Positions 1 through 5,441 of a stretch of 7,163 nt of DNA are shown one piece after another. The DNA comes from Clostridia bacterium. Lineage in GTDB: Bacteria; Bacillota; Clostridia; Christensenellales; CAG-1252. The stretch covers positions 1 to 7,163 of the forward strand of contig JAEDHM010000076.1 in assembly GCA_016296985.1 (NCBI GenBank), given 5' to 3'. The first letter of the stretch is position 1. Every line of letters begins with the position of its first letter. Under the pieces are notes generated by a model that worked only from the letters and a program-made list of their open reading frames with translations, searched no databases and had not been told where the DNA came from. A program made the translations under genes and the position numbers.

Positions 1-494
1 CCTCTGAATTGGTAAACGGAAATATAGACGAAGATTTTGCTTGGTATTTCACCTCTAGCGAAGGTCAACCTACCGCAATTGCTTTGGCTACCGAAGTGAA
101 AGATGGTAAGTGCTTTGCCTCTGGCGGTATAATCGTTCAACCTATGCCCGGATGCCCTGACCATATTATCACCGTGTTGGAAGATATCGTAAGCAATTGG
201 GCTGATTTGGGAAGATTGTTGGCAAAATATCCACCTCGTGAATTGATTGACAACTTTTTCGGTCATTTCGAAATCGAGTATTTTCCTCCCTATCATCCTG
301 AATATAAGTGCATTTGTAGTCGAGAATATATGGAAAGTATACTCATTTCCATGGGGCGTGTTGAGTGTGTAAATTTGGCAATGGAGTGTTCTCCTGATCC
401 TATAGAAATAAATTGTGAATTTTGCAGTACTAAATACAGGTTTACAAAAGATGATATAGTTGATCTTTGGAGAAGATATGATAATAAACTTTGA
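1..494 (+). CDS. hslO: Hsp33 redox-regulated molecular chaperone (5' partial)
   Basis: This is the C-terminal part of Hsp33, a cytoplasmic holdase chaperone that is off when its four cysteines bind zinc and switches on when oxidation forms disulfides and unfolds the C-terminal region. The frame is open from the left edge, reading Ser-Glu-Leu-Val-Asn-Gly, so the N-terminal part of the gene lies outside and the TTG at 9 is only an internal Leu codon. A GxIDEDFAWYFTSSEGQPTA-type segment at the left is typical of the Hsp33 core. The zinc site is complete: CIC at nt 309-317 and CEFC at nt 414-425, 32 residues apart, as in the family pattern CxC-X27-32-CxxC. Two further cysteines (ECVNLAMEC, around nt 366-389) lie in the linker and are not part of the canonical set. 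The TGA stop at 492-494 overlaps the start of the next gene, which suggests translational coupling. Confidence 0.95.
   Translation, partial: SELVNGNIDEDFAWYFTSSEGQPTAIALATEVKDGKCFASGGIIVQPMPGCPDHIITVLEDIVSNWADLGRLLAKYPPRELIDNFFGHFEIEYFPPYHPEYKCICSREYMESILISMGRVECVNLAMECSPDPIEINCEFCSTKYRFTKDDIVDLWRRYDNKL
469..473 (+). promoter_or_regulatory. Ribosome binding site of the TPR-like gene, inside hslO
   Basis: GGAGA lies 4 nt before the ATG at 478 and within the last codons of hslO. It favours the ATG over the in-frame TTG at 460, which has no purine-rich site at a good distance. Confidence 0.6.
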
Positions 495-2100
495 TCAAAA
501 CAGCGATTATTACTTTCAAAATGCAATAACCGCAAAAGAAAACGGCGATTATTTAAAATCTTTCAAGTATATTCACGAAGCAATTTCAAAAGAAGAGTCT
601 AGTGAATATACTCTTTTTTTAGCCTCTTTATATATGGATATAGAGGAGTATGATGAAGCACTTGACCTTGCTTTTAGTTTGCTTGCAGAAAAGCAAAATG
701 CAAATATTAACGATATTTATTTGTTGATAAGCAAATGTTTGTTGAAAGAAAATATGATTATGGATTCTTGCGAGTATCTAGCTTTACACGCCGAAAAAAG
801 TTCTGACGTAATACACTTGCAAGAAGTAAGTACTATAATTTCAAGGTTGCAAAAAGAGTTGTCAAAGGCTTCAAAAAACGAAGAGTTGCTTTATATTACC
901 TCAAACAAAAAAGCGGAGCAAGAACAAGAGTTATATCAAAACGTCGATTTTCTTTTGGAGACGGGAAGATATAGGTTGGCGTTGGAGACGCTTGAAACGA
1001 TTGAGCATAAGAATAATAGCAAAGGCTTAAACTACAAAGCAAGATGTATGTATTTCCTCGAGGAAAAAGGAATAGAAGAGTTGTGGAAAATTTTGCTTGA
1101 TACCAAAACTGCCGACAGTTACGTTTTGTCAGATATAGTTAAATCGAATTTTCAAATTGAGAAAGCAAAAGATTTGTTGCTCAACTTTGAATCAAAAAAT
1201 AACGATGAAATATTAAAAAGGATAGAAGCGTGCATTATTTTACAAGATTATGAAATGGGTAAAAGTCTTTTGAAGAAACTTTGTCTTCATCCCATAAATA
1301 TTAAAAAAACATTCGTTGACTGTGTTCTTGAATTCAATTTAGGGGATAAAAAGAAAGCGCAAGAAATTTTACAGGATATTTTGGCGATTCATCCTTATTT
1401 GCCTAAAGGTTTGATAAAGGATTTTCTCAACCGTAAAAAATTGTCTATACCTTACGACGATATCCCCGAAGAAATGATATATGGCATTGTAAAAGAGGTT
1501 GAGAAAAGTTTTTCAGATCATAACGAATTTAAAGAAAAGTTTGTAACCGATTCAAGTTTTCGTAAAGCGGTTCAGTTTTGTTTGACTCAGCCTTTAAGTC
1601 AATCATTCGTAGAAGCATTGGTTGTAAGAATTGAAATGTTTTCAGCAAGCACACAAATATTTTATGACTTTTTAAAAAAGATGCTGTTGTCTTACAAAGT
1701 TACACCACTTGCCAGAATTGCGCTTTTAAAATCCTATATTTTTCTTGAGAAAAACTTTAGGGTGAAATATCTTAGTAGGTCTTTTATCAAGCAGGTAAAT
1801 TTGAAAAAACTTGATTTCGTTTCCAAAGAAAAAAGTCCTCTTCTTTGGGATTTATGGGCGGAAACCTATGCGAACGTTTTGGTTATCGACGGCAAATTCG
1901 GAAAAAACTTGCTTGATATTTTCAAGAAAAAACTGTCTAAATTGAAAATTGCTATCAATCGATATTCCTCTGAAAAATTGATACCGGTTTTATTATTTTT
2001 ATCAGTTGACGGCGTAATTCCCCTTGAGGTATTTGCCCACGGTTTCGAGGTTGATATTGATGAATTAAGTCATATTATAGGGGAGTTGATTGAGGAATAA
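478..2100 (+). CDS. TPR-like helical repeat protein of unknown function
   Basis: I do not recognise a specific family. The predicted product is 540 residues, cytoplasmic, without a signal peptide or membrane segment, and rich in Lys, Glu, Leu and Ile. Helix pairs resembling tetratricopeptide repeats are visible at about residues 10-37 (AITAKENGDYLKSFKYIHEA), 44-71 (FLASLYMDIEEYDEALDLAF), 152-178 (LLETGRYRLALETLETIE) and 276-309 (LEFNLGDKKKAQEILQDILA). About residues 310-540 are also helical but show no repeat that I can name, and the last 40 residues look like a small helical domain. TPR proteins usually act as scaffolds for protein partners; no partner can be named here. The ATG at 478 is chosen over the TTG at 460 because GGAGA sits just before it. 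It overlaps the hslO end by 17 nt, so the two are probably co-transcribed and coupled. A terminator-like hairpin begins 16 nt after the TAA. Confidence 0.8.
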   Translation: MIINFDQNSDYYFQNAITAKENGDYLKSFKYIHEAISKEESSEYTLFLASLYMDIEEYDEALDLAFSLLAEKQNANINDIYLLISKCLLKENMIMDSCEYLALHAEKSSDVIHLQEVSTIISRLQKELSKASKNEELLYITSNKKAEQEQELYQNVDFLLETGRYRLALETLETIEHKNNSKGLNYKARCMYFLEEKGIEELWKILLDTKTADSYVLSDIVKSNFQIEKAKDLLLNFESKNNDEILKRIEACIILQDYEMGKSLLKKLCLHPINIKKTFVDCVLEFNLGDKKKAQEILQDILAIHPYLPKGLIKDFLNRKKLSIPYDDIPEEMIYGIVKEVEKSFSDHNEFKEKFVTDSSFRKAVQFCLTQPLSQSFVEALVVRIEMFSASTQIFYDFLKKMLLSYKVTPLARIALLKSYIFLEKNFRVKYLSRSFIKQVNLKKLDFVSKEKSPLLWDLWAETYANVLVIDGKFGKNLLDIFKKKLSKLKIAINRYSSEKLIPVLLFLSVDGVIPLEVFAHGFEVDIDELSHIIGELIEE

Positions 2101-2109
2101 TGGTATAAT
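2101..2109 (+). promoter_or_regulatory. Extended -10 promoter element before the transporter gene
   Basis: TGGTATAAT at 2101-2109 matches the extended -10 consensus TGnTATAAT and lies directly after the TPR gene stop. No good -35 box is present at 16-18 nt upstream; TTGATT at 2086-2091 would leave a spacer of only 12 nt. A start of transcription near 2116 is inferred, which would place the first base at the foot of the following hairpin. The same TGGTATAAT string occurs in front of galT. Confidence 0.5.
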
Positions 2110-2115
2110 TTCAGG

Positions 2116-2151
2116 AAAAAGTTCGTATAGTTTTTTATGCGAACTTTTTTT
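2116..2151 (+). terminator. Intrinsic-terminator-like hairpin overlapping the transporter start codon
   Basis: The left arm 2116-2129 pairs with 2136-2149 over 14 bp (one T-G wobble), closing a 6-nt loop, and the right arm ends in a run of seven T. This would serve as a rho-independent terminator for hslO-TPR. The ATG at 2137 of the next gene lies in the right arm and the U-tract encodes its Phe-Phe, so the same element would also fold over that start codon. Confidence 0.7.
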
Positions 2152-3588
2152 GTAGATTTAAAAAGTAGCGTTAAAAATGCAATGTTGTTTGTAGGGACGG
2201 TGGTCGGTGCCGGCTTTGCAACTGGTCAAGAAATCGCTTTATATTTTCGAGGAAGCAATTTTTACACAATTTTATTCTCGGGTATATTTATTTCACTTTT
2301 TGCATTTCTTTTTTTGACGTCGGGTAAAATTCAAATCAAAAATCCATTTTTAGTCAATGGGTATAAGATTATAATGTTGCTTACCTCAATCGTTGTCTTT
2401 GGAATTATGATATCAGGAATCGAAGAATTGTTTTATGACTATCTAAATATAAGGTACGTAGGACTTTTGATTGGTATACTGTCATTGGCAATAACGGCAA
2501 GCGGACTTGATGCAACGAAAAAAGTCAACGTAGTTTTAGTGCCTTTGCTTTTGGGATTGATAATTGCTGTGGTGATAAAAAGAGGAGAATGGAGCGTAGG
2601 AGAAAATTTTTATCCTTTAAGAGGAATAGAATACGCTTCAATGAATATGCTTTTTTCAGGCGAGTTAATGAGAAAGAGTGGGGGAAATGAAAGCAAAAGA
2701 AGCAATATTTTGACTGCAATTATAATTTTTGTAGTGGTGACAATTCTACTTTTAGTAATGCAATTTTCTATACAAGGAAGTGAAGAGGTATCTTTGCCAT
2801 TTGTGTTTGTTTCTAACAAATTGGGTGTTGGAGGAATAGCTTTTGTTTCGGTTGCCTTGGCAATTTTTACTACAATGCTATCTTGTGGAAAAATCTCACA
2901 GGATACTTTGAAATGCTATTGGAAAAAATTGCCTATTGCCATAAGTTCGGGTGTTATTTTGGCAGTGGCAATATTTGTTTCAATGTTCGGCTTTTCCAAT
3001 TTAGTGGATAGTGTGTATCCTGTTACTTCGTATATGGGTATAGGTTTGTGCGTCGTAATATTGTGCCTTGTGATCCGTGATAAAATAAAAATAAAGTTTG
3101 CTATTGACAAGAAAAGAAAAACCGCTTATAATAAAGTAAACTCAATATCGGAGGTCTCTATGAAAAGATTAATGAAAAACAAGAAGGGCTTTACCCTTGT
3201 CGAATTGGTAGTTGTTATCGCTATTCTTGCTATTCTTGCTGGTGTTGCAACAGGTGCTACTATCGGTATTTTGAGAAACGCTCGTAAAAATACCCTTAAG
3301 ACCGACGCTTCTACCGTTGTTACCGCATGGCAAACCTATCGTACAACTTTGCAAGATCAAACAGGCTCTTTCTATGATTATATCACCACTGGCGACGGCA
3401 AAATCGACTTTGCAGCTACTGACGATACCGACAAAACTGCTATCATCACCGACGGTACAAATATTGGCGCCGGCAGCAGCCAAAAGACTAAGAGTGGAAC
3501 TATTGTTTTGGGTAACCAAGACTGGAAAGTTACAATTACCTTAGAAGACGCAGGCACTGCAGTAATGGGTGAAATAGGCGGAAAATAA
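2137..3588 (+). CDS. YkvI-like membrane transporter whose frame continues into a prepilin
   Basis: Residues 1-341 (nt 2137-3159) look like a whole YkvI-type (COG3949) multi-pass membrane protein, an uncharacterised relative of APC-superfamily transporters with no known substrate. The N-terminal GTVVGAGFATGQE motif is the family hallmark, and the roughly 340-residue length fits. Hydrophobic segments fall at about residues 13-30, 41-62, 74-96, 106-122, 130-148, 190-212, 229-250, 265-288 and 294-314. After the last one comes a basic tail (DKIKIKFAIDKKRK) and then, with no stop codon, the complete prepilin reading frame (residues 342-483). The ATG at 2137 is the first start after an in-frame TAG at 2128. 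It has no ribosome site at a normal distance (AGGA is about 20 nt upstream) and lies in a hairpin arm. The ATG at 2182 (residue 16) is a weaker alternative because it removes most of the N-terminal flank. Whether the 483-residue fusion is really made is unknown; stop-codon loss or an indel in the assembly would explain it equally well. Confidence 0.75.
   Translation: MRTFFVDLKSSVKNAMLFVGTVVGAGFATGQEIALYFRGSNFYTILFSGIFISLFAFLFLTSGKIQIKNPFLVNGYKIIMLLTSIVVFGIMISGIEELFYDYLNIRYVGLLIGILSLAITASGLDATKKVNVVLVPLLLGLIIAVVIKRGEWSVGENFYPLRGIEYASMNMLFSGELMRKSGGNESKRSNILTAIIIFVVVTILLLVMQFSIQGSEEVSLPFVFVSNKLGVGGIAFVSVALAIFTTMLSCGKISQDTLKCYWKKLPIAISSGVILAVAIFVSMFGFSNLVDSVYPVTSYMGIGLCVVILCLVIRDKIKIKFAIDKKRKTAYNKVNSISEVSMKRLMKNKKGFTLVELVVVIAILAILAGVATGATIGILRNARKNTLKTDASTVVTAWQTYRTTLQDQTGSFYDYITTGDGKIDFAATDDTDKTAIITDGTNIGAGSSQKTKSGTIVLGNQDWKVTITLEDAGTAVMGEIGGK
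3104..3132 (+). promoter_or_regulatory. Consensus sigma-A promoter of the prepilin, inside the transporter frame
   Basis: TTGACA at 3104-3109 and TATAAT at 3127-3132 are both perfect consensus boxes with the optimal 17-nt spacer. Transcription would start near 3139, giving a leader of about 21 nt before the prepilin ATG. The boxes are at the same time read as Ile-Asp-Lys and Ala-Tyr-Asn codons of the transporter tail. Confidence 0.85.
3150..3154 (+). promoter_or_regulatory. Strong ribosome binding site of the prepilin
   Basis: GGAGG lies 5 nt before the ATG at 3160. Together with the promoter just upstream it fixes this ATG as an independent start rather than an internal Met of the longer frame. 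Confidence 0.85.
3160..3588 (+). CDS. Type IV prepilin / pseudopilin-like protein
   Basis: The 142-residue product begins with a short basic leader (MKRLMKNKKG) followed by the class III signal GFTLVELVVVIAILAILAG. Prepilin peptidase (PilD type) would cut after Gly10 and methylate Phe11. Glu15, which is Glu5 of the mature protein, is the residue that orders subunits during assembly. The hydrophobic helix runs to about residue 33. The rest (about residues 40-142) is a small Thr-, Asp- and Gly-rich head without any cysteine, so there is no disulfide loop of the Neisseria type. The exact role (pilus, competence pseudopilus or adhesin) cannot be told. No ATPase, platform protein or peptidase gene is nearby, so assembly must rely on genes elsewhere. 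The gene has its own consensus promoter, GGAGG site and terminator. It is clearly richer in G+C than the transporter, which fits high expression or a separate origin. A second in-frame ATG at 3172 would give a 6-residue leader but is less well placed. Confidence 0.9.
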   Translation: MKRLMKNKKGFTLVELVVVIAILAILAGVATGATIGILRNARKNTLKTDASTVVTAWQTYRTTLQDQTGSFYDYITTGDGKIDFAATDDTDKTAIITDGTNIGAGSSQKTKSGTIVLGNQDWKVTITLEDAGTAVMGEIGGK

Positions 3589-3618
3589 GTTAATCTTGTA
3601 AATTAAGTATACAAAATG

Positions 3619-3655
3619 GAAAACCGAGAACTTTTTGCTCGGTTTTTCTTTTTTT
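3619..3655 (+). terminator. Rho-independent terminator of the prepilin
   Basis: AAAACCGAG at 3620-3628 pairs with CTCGGTTTT at 3638-3646 across a 9-nt loop, followed by a T-rich tract (TTCTTTTTTT) to 3655. It begins about 30 nt after the prepilin TAA, as expected for a strongly expressed single-gene unit. Confidence 0.88.
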
Positions 3656-3674
3656 GACTAGAGTTAATATTAAG

Positions 3675-3711
3675 AAAACACCTAAATCTCGACAAGAGTT
3701 TTAGGTGTTTT
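3675..3711 (-). terminator. Terminator hairpin of galT (probably bidirectional)
   Basis: AAAACACCTAAA at 3675-3686 pairs with its perfect complement at 3700-3711. An inner CTC/GAG pair (3688-3690 with 3696-3698) extends the stem around a T-T mismatch and leaves a 5-nt loop. On the - strand the stem ends in TTTT followed by CTTAATATT, about 48 nt after the galT stop. It would also back up the prepilin terminator on the + strand. Confidence 0.75.
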
Positions 3712-3758
3712 ACTGCGTAAATCTTGTTTTATGGCTTTAATCACAGATTAGTAATTTT

Positions 3759-5318
3759 TTAATCCTTGTTTTCCGCTTCAATTTTTTTACAACCTAAGTA
3801 GTCCATAAATCTATCAAATGCGTCACGACCCTTTTTAGTTTTCTTGAATACAGCGGTACATTCAATAACCTTAACGCAAGTTTTTTGAATGTATTTTGTG
3901 ATATTTGTTCTTGCGCCGGTTACTCCGGTTTTGCCATACCTTGAAAGCATTTTGTCAATTACAAACTTGTGTTTGTGCAACGGATTTTTAGGATTGTTTA
4001 GGGCAACTTCGTCATAGGGCACTTCACCGCTTAAAATATCCACTATACCTTTGATTTCGGCATCAAGTCTGCCTGGAAGAATAAATGTTCCGATTGCCTC
4101 GATTAAACCGATATTTTCCTTTTTGACGTTGTGCATATCTTCGGTGGGGTGGAAAATCCCGTAGGGATGCTCGGAATCGGTCCTATTGTTTCTCAAAATC
4201 AATTCACACCAATATTCACCACGTTCCAGTCTTATGATAGGCGTTACTGTGTTGTGAGGTGTTTCTCCCGATTTTGCTATGATTCCAACGCTTTCATCAG
4301 AGTAGTTTTCCCATGAATTGAAAATATGCATAATGCAATTTATGAGATTATCTTTCTTTTTACTTCTCAACCTGATTACCGAGTTGTACCAATCCACAAT
4401 TCCGATTTTTACACCGGGGAATTTGCGATGGGTAAAACTTTCTCTCAACTTTCTTTTAAACATGGGGTGAACTTTGCTTCCGCCTTGATAGTGGTCGTGA
4501 GAGAGGATAGAACCGCCTACGATAGGAAGGGGGGCGTTTGATCCTACGAAGTAGTGAGGAATAAGTTCGACAAACTCGATCATACGCGTGAAGGCGCCAC
4601 GGTTTAGGTGCATTGCATGGTGATCTTCGCTAAACACAATACAATGTTGATCGAAATAGCCGTAAGGTGAATATTGCATACGCCATTGTTCGTCATCAAG
4701 TACAAAGGGAATAATTCTCAAGTTGTTTCTAGCAGGATAACCGGGGCGGCCTGAATAACCTTCGTTTTCAACGCAAAGCATACAAGTAGGATAATCGGAA
4801 GAAATGAGTTTTGCTTTTGCAATTTCACGGGGATCTTTTTCCGGTTTGCTCAGATTTATTGTGATCACGAGATCGCCGTTTTTCTCGTCGCTATATTGAA
4901 TAATCTTGTTTCTTCTAAGTTGACGAGTACGGATATAGTTGTTTTTACAGCAAAGGTCGTAAAACCAATTCGTAGCGTTTTTGATACCTTCTAAATTGGC
5001 AATGCGGTCAAATTCGTCGACGATTTGCGCCGGGCGAGGCGTAACCATACCAAAAAGTTTAGTTTGGAATCTATCTCTGCCTTCTTCGTCAATAAGACCG
5101 ATTTGAACTGCGATATCGCACAAAGGGGTAGTCACCTCAAAAAAGAAATCCACGATTTGGTCAATCAAAGGATAGTTTCGAGGTTCGGCCTCGCATCTCA
5201 TCAAGTCGCAGAGTTCGTTTCGCACGTAGCAGTTGTCAAGGGGGTCAAGGGAAAGTTCGCGATTTGCATATTGAATCAATTTTTCAATAAGAAGCGGTGC
5301 ATCGTCATGGGTTACCAT
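3759..5318 (-). CDS. galT: Class II galactose-1-phosphate uridylyltransferase
   Basis: GalT carries out the central Leloir step: UDP-glucose plus galactose-1-phosphate gives glucose-1-phosphate plus UDP-galactose, in the cytoplasm. The 519-residue length matches the long class II form of Firmicutes (B. subtilis GalT is of similar size), not the roughly 350-residue E. coli form. Visible family segments are MVTPRPAQIVDEF near residue 92, CMLCVENEGYSGRPGYPARNNLR split by the Cys-x-x-Cys pair at about 179-182, FVGSNAPLPIVGGSILSHDH ending at 276, and ARTNITKY near 470. The His-Asp-His at about 274-276 is in the place where class I enzymes carry His-Pro-His with the uridylylated histidine; assigning the nucleophile here is by analogy. 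The ATG at 5318-5316 is chosen over the adjacent TTG at 5321-5319, because GAGAGG sits 8 nt before that TTG-ATG pair and ATG is the stronger codon. It is divergent from galK and convergent with the prepilin. Confidence 0.95.
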   Translation of the reverse strand: MVTHDDAPLLIEKLIQYANRELSLDPLDNCYVRNELCDLMRCEAEPRNYPLIDQIVDFFFEVTTPLCDIAVQIGLIDEEGRDRFQTKLFGMVTPRPAQIVDEFDRIANLEGIKNATNWFYDLCCKNNYIRTRQLRRNKIIQYSDEKNGDLVITINLSKPEKDPREIAKAKLISSDYPTCMLCVENEGYSGRPGYPARNNLRIIPFVLDDEQWRMQYSPYGYFDQHCIVFSEDHHAMHLNRGAFTRMIEFVELIPHYFVGSNAPLPIVGGSILSHDHYQGGSKVHPMFKRKLRESFTHRKFPGVKIGIVDWYNSVIRLRSKKKDNLINCIMHIFNSWENYSDESVGIIAKSGETPHNTVTPIIRLERGEYWCELILRNNRTDSEHPYGIFHPTEDMHNVKKENIGLIEAIGTFILPGRLDAEIKGIVDILSGEVPYDEVALNNPKNPLHKHKFVIDKMLSRYGKTGVTGARTNITKYIQKTCVKVIECTAVFKKTKKGRDAFDRFMDYLGCKKIEAENKD

Positions 5319-5326
5319 CAAAAAAA

Positions 5327-5332
5327 CCTCTC
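5327..5332 (-). promoter_or_regulatory. Ribosome binding site of galT
   Basis: GAGAGG on the - strand (5332 to 5327) is 8 nt ahead of the preceding TTG and 8 nt clear of base 5318, the A of the ATG. This is a normal distance for the ATG start. Confidence 0.7.
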
Positions 5333-5346
5333 AAAAATATTCTTTT

Positions 5347-5390
5347 TATTGATTTAACACAAAAAGAGTGATATAATATGTTAATCAATA
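5347..5390. repeat. Imperfect inverted repeat bracketing the galK promoter (possible operator)
   Basis: TATTGATTTAACA at 5347-5359 and TGTTAATCAATA at 5379-5390 are inverted copies differing only by one extra T in the left arm. The arm centres are about 31 nt apart. The left arm contains the galK -35 box and the right arm covers the predicted galK start of transcription. Both arms also lie in the predicted galT 5' leader, so the pair could act as a protein-binding site or as an RNA stem. Confidence 0.55.
5349..5377 (+). promoter_or_regulatory. Promoter of galK-lgt
   Basis: TTGATT at 5349-5354 and TATAAT at 5372-5377 are separated by 17 nt, with a TG at 5369-5370 giving an extended -10. Transcription would start near 5384, leaving a leader of about 58 nt before the galK ATG. 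Confidence 0.8.
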
Positions 5391-5403
5391 GAAGTCGTGT
5401 AAA

Positions 5404-5432
5404 ATTATACCATTAAGCGCGATTTTTTGCAA
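5404..5432 (-). promoter_or_regulatory. Promoter of galT
   Basis: On the - strand TTGCAA (5432-5427), a 17-nt spacer and TATAAT (5409-5404), with TG at 5412-5411, form an extended -10 promoter. Its inferred start near 5397 lies to the right of the galK start, so the two promoters face each other. Its -35 box overlaps the galK ribosome site region. Confidence 0.65.
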
Positions 5433-5436
5433 GAGG
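5432..5436 (+). promoter_or_regulatory. Ribosome binding site of galK
   Basis: AGAGG lies 5 nt before the ATG at 5442. It rules out the in-frame TTG at 5427, which lies upstream of this site. Confidence 0.75.
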
Positions 5437-5441
5437 AAATT

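Noticed and set aside
460..477. TTG at 460 as start of the TPR-like protein
   Set aside because: The ATG at 478 has GGAGA just upstream; the TTG would have no suitable site and would lengthen the overlap with hslO to 35 nt.
3220..3237. Tandem 9-nt repeat GCTATTCTT in the prepilin
   Set aside because: It simply encodes Ala-Ile-Leu twice in the hydrophobic prepilin helix, where such repeats are common.
3169..3519. A 116-codon open frame antisense to the prepilin
   Set aside because: It is a shadow of the prepilin's codon pattern. It has no ribosome site and no recognisable domain, while the sense frame has a full set of signals.
5025..5357. A 110-codon + strand open frame antisense to the galT start
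   Set aside because: It crosses the galT start and leader and reads as low-quality protein, whereas galT in the opposite frame is a clear family member.
5427..5441. TTG at 5427 as start of GalK
   Set aside because: The AGAGG ribosome site lies after this TTG and directly before the ATG at 5442.
5391..5441. Possible riboswitch or attenuator in the galK leader
   Set aside because: The leader is only about 58 nt and shows no convincing stem or U-tract arrangement.
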